Shown here one piece after another: positions 25,515 to 34,608 of a DNA stretch of 64,000 nt. Positions within the stretch are counted from its first letter, which is position 1; every line of letters begins with the position of its first letter. Where the stretch lies: the NCBI GenBank assembly GCA_044224315.1, contig JBGAKR010000006.1, positions 1-64,000 on the forward strand, given 5' to 3'. The position numbers and the translations under genes are program-made. The notes below the pieces were generated by a model. The model worked only from the letters and a program-made list of their open reading frames with translations. It made no database searches and was not told the origin of the DNA. The DNA is from JAGXTF01 sp044224315 (GTDB taxonomy: Bacteria > Bacteroidota > Bacteroidia > NS11-12g > UBA955).

Positions 25515-27503
25515 TCAGGGGTTTACAATTACCTTATTTACCCCAATTCTGCCGTTTATTTCGCAGCGAATGAGATAATTGCCATTCAATCCTGAGGGCA
25601 ATTGCATGTGTATAACTCCGGATGATGCTGAAGTTTTAGTCTCAAATACGTTTTTACCCGCAATATCCATAACCGTAATGTGTGCAATTCCGGGGTTTAG
25701 CTCGTTTACCTGCAAGGTAATATTTCCGGTAGTTGGATTGGGATAGATTTTAATGTTAACGGGTTCAAAATTGGGAATGCTCAGGTTGCTTTGCATCCAG
25801 CCAAAAGTGCCGCCGCCCAGGTTGTACCAACTGCCGCTGGGGTTGGTTTCCAGGCGAATGGTGCGCACAGCAAATTTGTGTTTGCCTGCGGCTTGGGTAG
25901 TTGCATCGTTGTAAAAAGTATCTGTGAGGATATTGGCATTTAAACGGGTCCAGGTATTGGTAGCACTATCGATTTTATAAACCACATAACCATCAAATTT
26001 GCCGGTGGCTTTTCTCCAGCTCAGCTGGGCTTTGTTGCTTACGTTGGTTACTTTTAATTTACCGGCAGGGGGCACATTGCGTACTTTGGTGGTAGGATCG
26101 CCCATCAGATTGATATATACGCCATTTTCACTTCCGTTAAAGTCCTGCATTTTATTGTTTTGGGTATAGCGAGCCCCATGGCCGATGGGCATTCCCAGTG
26201 CCATGTAATGGTTGTACCAGGTGGGTATTCCACCCCAGAAACTGGCCAGTGAACCGGCTCCCAAAGGCGCACGCAGGAAATTGTTTTGTACATCCCAATC
26301 GCCAAAGAAACTGCCCGAAAGGCTGGTAAAAATATTGTTATAAATTCCGGGATTAAAATTGCTGGTAGCCCCAATGCCCGAGCAGTTTGTGTATGAACCC
26401 GCACCGCATCCGTGGCTCCAAAGGTACGAGCCTGCATTTTGGGCAGTGAAATAATCGCGGTTACTAAAAATACTGTCCTGGCGAATCATAGAACTTTGGG
26501 TAAGCCAGCCGCCTGCTGCCAGAGAATAGCTGGTGAAATTATCGTCAACCAGGCCGCGTTCTACAACAGCTACACTGTCCAAGCGCCATTTATGGGCTTT
26601 ATTGAGGTAGTTTTTTACCAATACGGTATCGCTTTTGGCAAAAATGGGCATGTTATACATATCCACGCGGCCAATTTCAAGTTCTACTTCCTGGGCCACT
26701 TTGCACTGGTCGTATTTGCCATCGCCAGCTACATTCCACATGCGGCTGGGTCCTGTTTTGCATACTGCAGAAACGTCGGAGTAAGTTCCACCCAAATCGC
26801 CATATAGCACATCGGCAGGCCATGCGCCAGTATGATTGCCCGAACCTTCAATGTGTCCATCCGGTGGGTAGGCGCAAGCGGTGGCCGAATCGATATTGCG
26901 GAATGAACCGGAATAGGGCACAGGCACGTGGCCAATAATGTAAAGTGAGCGGGGTTTAATTACCGCAGCGTTGTTAAAAGCAATAATGCGATTGCGCACT
27001 GTGGATACTTTTTCATTCCTGCCCGCATATAGGTTGTATACAATCCAGCCATTGGATTGCAAATCGTTTCTTAGGGTGCTTAACTCGGCAGCGAGGGGTT
27101 TGATATAGTTGCTGTCAATAAGTAAAACCACTGCGCCCAAGCTGGGTATTTCTTTGGTTTTGTTGCCTGCAAATGCATATCCCAGTGCTACAAGTTGGTT
27201 GCTGCTGTTTACCTGGTAAATTACATATTCGGCAGATTTGCCGGTGCTAAAGCTGGTATCGGTCCAGGTGGTTGCGCTGTTGGAAAGCACAACTGTGGCA
27301 GTTCCGGGCCATGCCTGGGCATCGGAATTACGTTTAAAAATCTGGTAACTTCCGCTAAAACTGCGGGCAGTCCAACTCAGACTGATATCGCCATTGCCCA
27401 GGGGATTTACGGTTAATAAAACGGTTTGTTTCTGGCTCTGGGTTTGGGCATTGGCTACCAAAACTGCTGCCACAGTGGTAATCAGGAGTAGTATTTTCTT
27501 CAT
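25515..27503 (-). CDS. Secreted gingipain-like (C25/caspase-fold) protein with FN3 and T9SS type A sorting domain
   Basis: A 662-residue exported protein. Signal peptide (MKKILLLITTVAAVLVANAQ), fibronectin type III-like domain (about 28-110), a central domain (about 120-470), a second FN3-like segment (about 475-570) and a T9SS type A sorting domain (IYPNPTTGNITLQVNELNPG to the end). The central domain recalls peptidase family C25: RSLYIIGHVPVPY, WPADVLYGDLGG, LEIGRVDMYNMP, and YLWSHGCGAGSY with His364 and Cys366 that could serve as a His-Cys dyad, then GSFFGDWDVQNNFLRA. The His-to-Cys spacing is much shorter than in gingipains, so catalysis is uncertain. Promoter box TACATTTG lies 19 nt upstream. 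Confidence 0.7.
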   Translation of the reverse strand: MKKILLLITTVAAVLVANAQTQSQKQTVLLTVNPLGNGDISLSWTARSFSGSYQIFKRNSDAQAWPGTATVVLSNSATTWTDTSFSTGKSAEYVIYQVNSSNQLVALGYAFAGNKTKEIPSLGAVVLLIDSNYIKPLAAELSTLRNDLQSNGWIVYNLYAGRNEKVSTVRNRIIAFNNAAVIKPRSLYIIGHVPVPYSGSFRNIDSATACAYPPDGHIEGSGNHTGAWPADVLYGDLGGTYSDVSAVCKTGPSRMWNVAGDGKYDQCKVAQEVELEIGRVDMYNMPIFAKSDTVLVKNYLNKAHKWRLDSVAVVERGLVDDNFTSYSLAAGGWLTQSSMIRQDSIFSNRDYFTAQNAGSYLWSHGCGAGSYTNCSGIGATSNFNPGIYNNIFTSLSGSFFGDWDVQNNFLRAPLGAGSLASFWGGIPTWYNHYMALGMPIGHGARYTQNNKMQDFNGSENGVYINLMGDPTTKVRNVPPAGKLKVTNVSNKAQLSWRKATGKFDGYVVYKIDSATNTWTRLNANILTDTFYNDATTQAAGKHKFAVRTIRLETNPSGSWYNLGGGTFGWMQSNLSIPNFEPVNIKIYPNPTTGNITLQVNELNPGIAHITVMDIAGKNVFETKTSASSGVIHMQLPSGLNGNYLIRCEINGRIGVNKVIVNP

Positions 27504-27522
27504 GCTTTTCTATTAAGATTTA

Positions 27523-27530
27523 CAAATGTA
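27523..27530 (-). promoter_or_regulatory. -7 promoter box of the gingipain-like gene
   Basis: TACATTTG on the minus strand, 19 nt before ATG 27503. Confidence 0.6.
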
Positions 27531-27656
27531 CGAAAACCGGCAAAAAAAAGTACCCTATCATGAATCACTTTTGTATTTCCGTATATCCGATTAATAAACA
27601 CTAAACGGATAGTTTCGCAGTCAAATGCCGAAAAAGCAGCTGATTTGGGTAGTATT

Positions 27657-28553
27657 TTATTTTGGATTCTCTGCTTTGGGCAGGCTTTTCAGGTACTCGT
27701 AAATGGCGGTAAGCCTTAGTTCGGGTTGCTGTCCATAATGTTTCCAGGCCATGTATTTATCGTCGAGTTTTTTCTTTTCCGGGGTTACTCCGCTGTGCAT
27801 GGTTTCAATAAAATCTTTAGCGGTCCATTTAGCCAGGTTTCCACCTGAAGTTAGGTTTGGACAAGGTGGAGCATTGGGATCCGGGCTTTTGCCACCCCCC
27901 ATATTTTCACCATGGCAGGTAGCACATCCCAAAACATTGACTACATATTTTCCGTACAAACGATCGGGGGCTTCTACCGGATCGGCATTGAAACCATTGT
28001 TATGTTGCACTACTTCGGCCGGGAAAATATTGCCAAAGCCACCCAGTTGCATGATTACTTTGGTAAGCCATGGCAGGTTATTTTCACCCTTCACATTGTC
28101 TACCGGGGGTACGGTTTTCAGGTAGGCAATAATTGAGCTCAGGTCTTTTTGCGATAGGTTTTGGAAATATTCGGCTGGCATTACAAACAGCGCTTTGCCA
28201 TTGGGTTTTACACCATGGCGGATGGCCCTGATCCAGTCTTCATCGCGATAAGTTTTCCCAATTCCCCCTTCACCCCGGGTAAGATTAGGGCTGTAAAGAG
28301 TCCCCAATTGCGGATCGTCGAAGAATTTTTTTCCTTCCAGCGCTTCACCGTGGCAGGCCTGGCATTCGGATACCCAGCTTTTGCCGCGTTCAATGCTCAA
28401 AGAGTCGCTTGGAATGTTCATTTTTTCTACTGCTATCGAGTAAGTTTTTTCCATTCTGCCATTCAGGCGATTCACCAGAATGAAGATGGTAATAGCAGTA
28501 ACCACGGCAAGGGAAAGCACACAGATTCCCAGCCATTTAAGGAATTTTTTCAT
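27657..28553 (-). CDS. Membrane-anchored dihaem c-type cytochrome
   Basis: A 298-residue protein with an N-terminal membrane helix (LGICVLSLAVVTAITIFILV) and two cytochrome c domains, each with a CxxCH haem site: CQACHGEALEG at about residue 64 and CATCHGENMGG at about 205. Candidate axial Met residues occur in LFVMPAEYF and in later blocks. It probably carries electrons in the periplasm, as in alcohol/aldehyde dehydrogenase or terminal-oxidase partner cytochromes. No oxidase or dehydrogenase gene is adjacent, so the partner is unknown. Promoter box TACATTTG lies 34 nt upstream. Confidence 0.88.
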   Translation of the reverse strand: MKKFLKWLGICVLSLAVVTAITIFILVNRLNGRMEKTYSIAVEKMNIPSDSLSIERGKSWVSECQACHGEALEGKKFFDDPQLGTLYSPNLTRGEGGIGKTYRDEDWIRAIRHGVKPNGKALFVMPAEYFQNLSQKDLSSIIAYLKTVPPVDNVKGENNLPWLTKVIMQLGGFGNIFPAEVVQHNNGFNADPVEAPDRLYGKYVVNVLGCATCHGENMGGGKSPDPNAPPCPNLTSGGNLAKWTAKDFIETMHSGVTPEKKKLDDKYMAWKHYGQQPELRLTAIYEYLKSLPKAENPK

Positions 28554-28587
28554 GGCAGTAAGTAAGAAAAATTAGTTGTTTCGCTGA

Positions 28588-28595
28588 CAAATGTA
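28588..28595 (-). promoter_or_regulatory. -7 promoter box of the dihaem cytochrome gene
   Basis: TACATTTG on the minus strand, 34 nt before ATG 28553. Confidence 0.55.
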
Positions 28596-28717
28596 GCAAA
28601 AACTATCAATTTACCAAATCTGGAGGCAGAAAAGCATGGAATTTATTATGTGTTGAACATTTACTCAAATTAAACTTAATATTTGGAAAAATTAACTGTA
28701 GCGTATAAAATTGTGAA

Positions 28718-29005
28718 ATGTTAATTGTAAATAAAATAAAGTGTTTTTTTATAATTTTATTCATCCTGATTTCTTATACCTGCAGTGGCATCACAGTTAA
28801 TACGCAAGGTAACTTAACAACCGCAGATTCGGGGTTGGTAAAACCGAAGTGGTTGTTGAATTTTAATATTCAAAATGTGGCGGCAAACCTGGGTGAAAAG
28901 TATGCTGATTTTCCAAGGCCTTTGAGTTTTACAATTTCTGCAGATCTAAGACTGTTGCGAAAGATTTATAAAAATTTTATTTCTACCCAATTATCACTTA
29001 TATGA
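28718..29005 (+). CDS. N-terminal half of a probably frameshifted outer-membrane barrel protein
   Basis: A 95-residue reading frame with a signal peptide (IKCFFIILFILISYTCSG) and a mature part whose alternating pattern (WLLNFNIQNVAAN, LSFTISADLRLLRK, NFISTQLSL) looks like the first strands of a small outer-membrane barrel. It ends abruptly in a strand. The next frame overlaps by 4 nt and continues with more strands but has no signal peptide of its own. Reading the end of this frame with a -1 shift near 28999 gives STQLSL followed by YMNKSDY, a natural continuation. I therefore think this is one gene of about 213 residues broken by a single-base change, either real or a sequencing error. Confidence 0.55.
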   Translation: MLIVNKIKCFFIILFILISYTCSGITVNTQGNLTTADSGLVKPKWLLNFNIQNVAANLGEKYADFPRPLSFTISADLRLLRKIYKNFISTQLSLI

Positions 29006-29358
29006 ATAAAAGTGACTATTTAAAAGTATATGACAGTCATTATGACCGGAATTTATTATCAGCTGGAATGGGATTGCTTTACAATTTCAAAAACATTAAT
29101 CAAACATCAAACCTGGGCCTGGGTTTTAATATAAATCGCTACAATTTTTGGAGTTATATAAGAAACGGGAATGTGATTTATAAAAATCTTTCAAAATCTT
29201 ATTTCCAAAGGGTTGAATTGATTTCCAGCCACAAAATAACGCATAAATCAAAACTTCAGCTTGGGCTCGGTATTAGTCACGGTACAAAGGGCAATTTTTT
29301 TTTACCACAGGAGTATAACCTAAATCTATTTCTGGGATTTGTATTGGGTATAAAATGA
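29002..29358 (+). CDS. C-terminal half of a probably frameshifted outer-membrane barrel protein
   Basis: A 118-residue frame with amphipathic strands (LLSAGMGLLYNF, SNLGLGFNINRYNFW, SKLQLGLGISHG, NLNLFLGFVLGIK) and no signal peptide, so it could not reach the outer membrane alone. It starts at an ATG that overlaps the stop of the preceding frame (ATGA). True translational coupling of two half-proteins is possible but less likely than a frameshift. Family not recognised. The AT-rich gap 29359-29563 holds nothing I can identify. Confidence 0.5.
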   Translation: MNKSDYLKVYDSHYDRNLLSAGMGLLYNFKNINQTSNLGLGFNINRYNFWSYIRNGNVIYKNLSKSYFQRVELISSHKITHKSKLQLGLGISHGTKGNFFLPQEYNLNLFLGFVLGIK

Positions 29359-29563
29359 AAATACCAATTTGCATTTTTTAAAGCAACTGTGGTTTTACTT
29401 AATTAAGAACTAGGATATTACGGTTTTATTTTTTAATGGTTTTAGGAATTAGATTTTAAGTAAATAATATTGTTGAAGCCAAGGTTTTTAATATATTTGG
29501 CAAGTATAAAAAATTCATTATAATAGATGTGACGGTGTTCACCAACACAAAATTCAATTAAGA

Positions 29564-30385
29564 TTATGCAATTGGAGTTTTCGTCCCCTTTCCCTTCATC
29601 TCGCGCTTAACGCCAAAAGTGAGCATGGAAATGAGCAGTCGGTGGGGGATGATTTTCATCATCAACCATTGAAAATAGTTGGCAAAGCCCACCAGAATAA
29701 AACGGTGCTTTGAAAACAGCAGACTTATGGCGCCTTTGGCTACTTGCTCGGGGTCTTTTACACCCATGCGGCCAATGATATTTTGGTTTTTTATGCGGGC
29801 TGCTACATCGGGGTTGGTATTCATAGGGCCTGGATGGGCGGTACTCACAATAATGCCCTGGGATTTCAGCTCGCGGTGCAGGCCTTTTGAGAGGTATTCG
29901 ATATACACTTTGGATGCCGCATATACTGCTTTAAAACCAAATGGACTAAACGAAGCCATGCTGGAAATATTGAGGATATAGGCCGGTGTATTTTGCTTTA
30001 AAGTGGGTAGCAATTGGTGGGTAACCAGGGTAGTGGCGCGCACATTCAGCAATACCATGGTATCTAGAATTTTTATATTGGTGGTGGCAAACTCACCGCT
30101 GTGGCCAAGGCCTACATTGTTTACCAGCACAAAAAGTTTAAAATTTTCTGCCACCCAGTTGCCCATTTTTTCTATTTCTGAGGGTTGGGTTAAATCGCCT
30201 TCAAAATAGCGCGCATCTACTCCAAATTCGGTTTTGATTTTTTTGCAGGATTCGTCCAATCCTTCACCGGGCATGGAAACCAGAATTACCGGTATTTTGC
30301 GTGAGGCCAACTCGCGGGCAAAAGCCAATCCTAATCCTTTTCCAGCCCCTGTAACCAGGGCATACTTTTCACCAGTAGTTTCCAT
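29564..30385 (-). CDS. SDR-family NAD(P)-dependent oxidoreductase
   Basis: A 273-residue classical short-chain dehydrogenase/reductase. The cofactor loop is VTGAGKGLGLAFA at the N-terminus; NNVGLGHSG follows strand 4; the catalytic Ser is in ILNISSMASF and the catalytic Tyr and Lys are in YAASKVYIEY. The post-catalytic STAHPGPMNT loop and the hydrophobic C-terminus (YFQWLMMKIIPHRLLISML) resemble ketosteroid/3-ketoacyl-type SDRs that act on lipid-like substrates. ATG 30385 is chosen over a TTG six codons upstream. The substrate cannot be told. Promoter box TAATTTTG lies 52 nt upstream. Confidence 0.88.
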   Translation of the reverse strand: METTGEKYALVTGAGKGLGLAFARELASRKIPVILVSMPGEGLDESCKKIKTEFGVDARYFEGDLTQPSEIEKMGNWVAENFKLFVLVNNVGLGHSGEFATTNIKILDTMVLLNVRATTLVTHQLLPTLKQNTPAYILNISSMASFSPFGFKAVYAASKVYIEYLSKGLHRELKSQGIIVSTAHPGPMNTNPDVAARIKNQNIIGRMGVKDPEQVAKGAISLLFSKHRFILVGFANYFQWLMMKIIPHRLLISMLTFGVKREMKGKGTKTPIA

Positions 30386-30437
30386 TGTGCGTAGTAAACC
30401 CAATTCAGAAGGCGCTTTTCTGAATCAAATTCGGGCG

Positions 30438-30445
30438 CAAAATTA
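30438..30445 (-). promoter_or_regulatory. -7 promoter box of the SDR gene
   Basis: TAATTTTG on the minus strand, 52 nt before ATG 30385. Confidence 0.45.
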
Positions 30446-30460
30446 GGGTTTAGTGTAAAA

Positions 30461-30495
30461 TAAAAAGAAAGGACGTTTGTGAAATCGTCCTTTCT
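30461..30495 (-). terminator. Intrinsic terminator of clpB
   Basis: Perfect 10-bp stem (AGAAAGGACG / CGTCCTTTCT) with a 10-nt loop, followed on the minus strand by TTTTTATTTT. It lies 45 nt after the clpB stop and just upstream of the SDR promoter. Confidence 0.85.
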
Positions 30496-30539
30496 GATGA
30501 ATTAAATTATTTGATTTTCAGGGTTGTAACTTGCGCAAA

Positions 30540-33140
30540 TCAGCCCTGGTCGGCATTTTTGAATACTAATTCGGTGCCGTTCAGGTCTATTAATATTTCC
30601 TGGTCTTTGGTTAAATTTCCACTCAACAATTGTTTGCTCAACTCGTCCAGCACCCGTTTTTGTAACACGCGTTTCAAAGGGCGGGCACCAAATTGCGGAT
30701 CGTAACCCAGTTGCGAAATCCAATCCAGTGCATCTTCTGTCCAGCTAAGGGCAACGCCCACTTCATCCAGCCGTTTTTTAATTTCAATCAACTGCAGATT
30801 TACAATTTGTTTGATATTATCCCGATCCAGGGGTTCAAACATCACCACTTCATCTATGCGGTTTAAAAATTCGGGGCGTATAGCGCGTTTCAGTAATTCA
30901 AAAACCTGATTTTTTGTACTGGCAATGATTTCTTCTTTGTTGCCGGCATCCAGGTGTTCAAAATTATCGCGGATAATGTCACTGCCCAGGTTGCTGGTCA
31001 TAATAATAATGGTATTGCGGAAATTGGCTGTACGACCCTTATTGTCGGTGAGTCGGCCATCATCGAGCACTTGTAGCAATATGTTAAACACATCGGGGTG
31101 GGCTTTTTCAATTTCATCCAGCAGCACCACACTGTAAGGGCGACGTCGCACGGCTTCGGTCAGTTGTCCGCCTTCGTCATAGCCCACATAACCTGGAGGG
31201 GCACCAATCAGGCGGCTTACGGTATGTTTTTCCTGGTACTCACTCATATCAATGCGCACCATGGCGTTTTCGGTGTTAAACAGATAATCTGCCAGGGCTT
31301 TGGCAAGCTCGGTTTTACCTACTCCTGTGGTACCCAGAAAAATAAACGATCCTATGGGTTTTTTCGGATCCTGCAAACCGGCACGGCTACGGCGAATGGC
31401 GTTGGAAATGGCACTTACGGCTTCTTCCTGACCAACCACCCGGCTGTGGAGTTCCATTTCCATGCGCAGCAGTTTTTCTTTGTCGCTTTGCATCATTTTA
31501 CTCACCGGTATGCCGGTCCATTTGCTCACCACTTCGGCAATATCCTCGCTGTCTACCTCCTGTTTTACCATGCTTTTGCGGCCCTGGTTTTCTTCCAGTT
31601 TGTGGGTAAGGGCAAACAGTTCTTCTTCGGTATTTTTAATTAATCCATAGCGAATTTCTGCAACCCGGCCATAGTTCCCGTCGCGTTCGGCCTGCTCGGC
31701 TTCGAGGCGGAATTGTTCAATGGCCTGTTTCTTTTGCTGTATTTGGGTATGAATTTCTTTTTCGCGTTGCCATTGTGCATTTAATGAGTTGCGTTTTTCA
31801 CTCATATTGGCAATTTCCTCATTCAGGCGGCTCAATTTGGAGGTATCATTTTCGCGTTTAATGGCCTCGCGTTCAATCTCAAGCTGCATAATGCGTCGGT
31901 TGAGTTCGTCCAGTTCTTCGGGTACGGAGTCCATTTCCAGGCGCAATTTGGATGCCGCCTCATCAAGCAGGTCAATGGCTTTATCGGGCAAAAAGCGGTC
32001 GCTGATATAACGCTGGCTCATTTCCACCGCGCTGATGATGGCTTCATCCTTGATTTGAACTTTGTGGTGCACCTCGTAGCGTTCTTTCAAACCCCGCAGA
32101 ATGCTAATGGCTTCTTCGGTATCGGGTTCTTCCACCATTACCTTTTGGAAACGGCGTTCCAAGGCTTTGTCGGTTTCGATGTATTTCTGGTATTCGGCCA
32201 GGGTAGTGGCACCAATGGCGCGCAGTTCACCGCGGGCCAGGGCAGGTTTCAGAATATTGGCTGCATCCATGGCCCCATCGCTGCGGCCGGCACCCACCAG
32301 GGTGTGGATTTCGTCAATAAACAGCACCACTTCGCCATTGCTTTTAATAACCTCATTTACCACGGCTTTCAGGCGTTCTTCAAATTCGCCTTTGTATTTG
32401 GCACCCGCTACTAAGGCACTCAGGTCCAGGTTGTAAATGGTTTTGGCTTTCAGGTTTTCGGGCACATCTCCGCGCACAATGCGGTGGGCCAATCCCTCGG
32501 CAATGGCGGTTTTACCTACACCCGGTTCACCAATTAAAATGGGATTGTTTTTGGTACGTCGGCTGATAATTTGCAATACACGGCGTATTTCATCGTCGCG
32601 TCCAATAACCGGATCGAGCTTACCCGTGCGGGCCAGTTCGTTTAGGTTTAAAGCATATTTTTTCAGGGCATTAAACTGGTTTTCGGCAGTTTCACTTGTA
32701 ACACGATTTCCTCCACGCAATTCTTTGATGGCTTTTACCAGTTCGGCATGTTTAAAACCCGCATCTTTGAGAATATTGGCGGCTGTGTCGCGTCCATCGA
32801 GAATACCTAATAGCAAATGTTCGTTGGTTACAAATTCATCCCCCAATTCGCGCATGGCTTTTTCGGCATTCACCGCAGCCTTGCTAAAATCCTGGGCCAG
32901 GTATATTTGTCCGCCCTCTACCTTGGGCATGCCTTTTAGGGTAGCATCTACGGCATCTTCAACGCGTTTCAGATTCACACCGGCTTTACCGGCCAAAAAT
33001 TGCAACATCTCTGCATCTTCAGTCAGCATGGCTTTTAGCAAATGGGCAGTCTCTATAGACTGTTGTCCGTTTGCCATCACCAGTGCCTGGGCTTTCTGCA
33101 CGGTTTCCTGCGCTTTGATTGTAAATTTTTGTAAGTTCAT
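30540..33140 (-). CDS. clpB: ATP-dependent disaggregase chaperone ClpB
   Basis: An 866-residue Hsp100 protein of normal length. The Clp N-domain (about 1-145) is followed by AAA+ module 1 (Walker A GEPGVGKTAIAEGL, Walker B VVLFIDEIHTL), the middle coiled-coil domain (about 410-530, RLEMDSVPEELDELNRR) that distinguishes ClpB from ClpA/C, and AAA+ module 2 (Walker A GTTGVGKTELAKAL, YVGYDEGGQLTEAVRRRPYS). With DnaK it rescues aggregated proteins in the cytoplasm. There is no IGF/L loop for ClpP, as expected. The upstream region lacks a good -7 box (closest TTCCTTTG), consistent with separate heat-shock control, though no specific operator is visible. Confidence 0.97.
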   Translation of the reverse strand: MNLQKFTIKAQETVQKAQALVMANGQQSIETAHLLKAMLTEDAEMLQFLAGKAGVNLKRVEDAVDATLKGMPKVEGGQIYLAQDFSKAAVNAEKAMRELGDEFVTNEHLLLGILDGRDTAANILKDAGFKHAELVKAIKELRGGNRVTSETAENQFNALKKYALNLNELARTGKLDPVIGRDDEIRRVLQIISRRTKNNPILIGEPGVGKTAIAEGLAHRIVRGDVPENLKAKTIYNLDLSALVAGAKYKGEFEERLKAVVNEVIKSNGEVVLFIDEIHTLVGAGRSDGAMDAANILKPALARGELRAIGATTLAEYQKYIETDKALERRFQKVMVEEPDTEEAISILRGLKERYEVHHKVQIKDEAIISAVEMSQRYISDRFLPDKAIDLLDEAASKLRLEMDSVPEELDELNRRIMQLEIEREAIKRENDTSKLSRLNEEIANMSEKRNSLNAQWQREKEIHTQIQQKKQAIEQFRLEAEQAERDGNYGRVAEIRYGLIKNTEEELFALTHKLEENQGRKSMVKQEVDSEDIAEVVSKWTGIPVSKMMQSDKEKLLRMEMELHSRVVGQEEAVSAISNAIRRSRAGLQDPKKPIGSFIFLGTTGVGKTELAKALADYLFNTENAMVRIDMSEYQEKHTVSRLIGAPPGYVGYDEGGQLTEAVRRRPYSVVLLDEIEKAHPDVFNILLQVLDDGRLTDNKGRTANFRNTIIIMTSNLGSDIIRDNFEHLDAGNKEEIIASTKNQVFELLKRAIRPEFLNRIDEVVMFEPLDRDNIKQIVNLQLIEIKKRLDEVGVALSWTEDALDWISQLGYDPQFGARPLKRVLQKRVLDELSKQLLSGNLTKDQEILIDLNGTELVFKNADQG

Positions 33141-33311
33141 TTGGCTAAGCCTGTGTCAATTTAAATTCCATACAAAGGAAACGGAAAAATTGGCAGGGTT
33201 ATGCGGAATTATTCACATGTTTTATGACGAATTGGCTAGTTTTGTTGGGTTGTAATTTAATTGACGGATAATTTGTCAGTTTCTCATATTTAAAAAATCT
33301 GTTTTTAAAAT

Positions 33312-33319
33312 TACATTTG
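33312..33319 (+). promoter_or_regulatory. -7 promoter box of the Gly-rich protein gene
   Basis: TACATTTG, 5 nt before ATG 33325: a leaderless or nearly leaderless transcript is predicted. Confidence 0.6.
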
Positions 33320-33324
33320 CAAAA

Positions 33325-34608
33325 ATGGGAATCAGAATTCTGTGTTTTTTGGGGGTTTGGTTTTGCGCCCAACTGGCTGCTGCCCAATTGCGTATTCATG
33401 CCCTTGATTCGGGTTGGCTTACCCGTAATATGGTTGAATTGGGTGCAGTGTTTACCGATAAAAAAGGGAATATTAAACAATTTGGTTCGGGTAAAAATGA
33501 TATTCCTTTTAAAAAAATAAATTGGGAATTAATCAATTGTAAAATCATGGGTAACAGCAGTTTTTATTTCAATCGAAGCGATGTTTTAAAAAACGGTGGC
33601 GAAATTAAAATCATTGCAAAATATAAAAATAAATACAAAGATACATTGGTATTAAAATTACCCAAACCCGTGAAAATTGAATTTGGGGATACCATACAAT
33701 ACTTTGCGGTGGGCGATTTTAATGCTATAAAAGGCCTTATTTATTTTGCGGATGGGAAAGTATATGAAATTCATAAATACCCGGCATTTCAGGGAATGTT
33801 GAATGTAGAAGTTCCACCAGAAATAATTACTTATTCGGGATTAATAAAAGTTACAGTAGATGTATTTGTACGCAAACAAAAATTAAAAGTATGCATAGAT
33901 GGATTGCCGGAAATTTGTGCAAATGCTACTGTGCAGCCGGTGTATATTTATATACTTTCATTAAACGATGATGCGCCGAATGGCAGGGATGGTTATAATG
34001 GTTCGGATGGATTGGATGGATGCGAGAATTGCAACGATCGAGGTGTGGACGGAGTAAACGGTGGTGACGGATCCTGGGGAGAAAACGGGTATAATGCCAA
34101 TTCGATGGAATTGTGGTTGAAAAGCCGCTACGATAGCATTGTAATGGTAAAAATTAAAAATAAAAAGTATGGAGAAGCCATCTATTATTTGGATCTGTAC
34201 CATGGGGGTAAAATTTATGTTAATCTTCACGGTGGCAATGGTGGGGCAGGTGGCAAAGGCGGCAAGGGCGGAGTTGGATTGGACGAAGTTAATGGAAAAG
34301 GCCCAGGTACGGGTGGCAATGGAGGCAATGGCGGAGATGGCGGAAACGGCGGGAACGGGGGAACACTCATGGTTTATGTAGACACAGCCACCTATGGTTT
34401 ATACCCTGAAATTAAATTATTCAATTCAGGCGGAAATGGCGGAGCCGGGGGTGAAGGGGGCAAAAGTGGAAGGGGTGGAAGAAAAGAAAAAGCTGGAATT
34501 ATAGGCACCTTAATTACCGGCAGGAGGGGAGATGAGGGCCGGGCAGGGAGTGCGGGAAACGCAGGGTATGGTGGAGGAGATATGGTGGTTAAGGTGATTT
34601 CTTTTTAG
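33325..34608 (+). CDS. Secreted protein with collagen-like/Gly-rich C-terminal region
   Basis: A 427-residue exported protein: signal peptide (MGIRILCFLGVWFCAQLAAA), a beta-rich domain (about 22-210) that I do not recognise, then a low-complexity half dominated by G-x-x and GGNGG repeats in three blocks (about 213-255, 300-350, 370-420; for example GRDGYNGSDGLDG, GGNGGDGGNGGNGG). The blocks are separated by short non-repetitive strands (LMVYVDTATYGLYPEIKLF). The repeats are not strict collagen triplets (Pro is almost absent); they recall polyglycine-II bundles such as those in phage tips and PGRS proteins. No T9SS domain is visible. A surface or matrix structural role is inferred. The TAG stop begins a heptamer array. 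Confidence 0.75.
   Translation: MGIRILCFLGVWFCAQLAAAQLRIHALDSGWLTRNMVELGAVFTDKKGNIKQFGSGKNDIPFKKINWELINCKIMGNSSFYFNRSDVLKNGGEIKIIAKYKNKYKDTLVLKLPKPVKIEFGDTIQYFAVGDFNAIKGLIYFADGKVYEIHKYPAFQGMLNVEVPPEIITYSGLIKVTVDVFVRKQKLKVCIDGLPEICANATVQPVYIYILSLNDDAPNGRDGYNGSDGLDGCENCNDRGVDGVNGGDGSWGENGYNANSMELWLKSRYDSIVMVKIKNKKYGEAIYYLDLYHGGKIYVNLHGGNGGAGGKGGKGGVGLDEVNGKGPGTGGNGGNGGDGGNGGNGGTLMVYVDTATYGLYPEIKLFNSGGNGGAGGEGGKSGRGGRKEKAGIIGTLITGRRGDEGRAGSAGNAGYGGGDMVVKVISF

Noticed and set aside
32437..33255. Long plus-strand ORF antisense to clpB
   Set aside because: ClpB is unmistakable on the other strand; the ORF is a codon-bias shadow.
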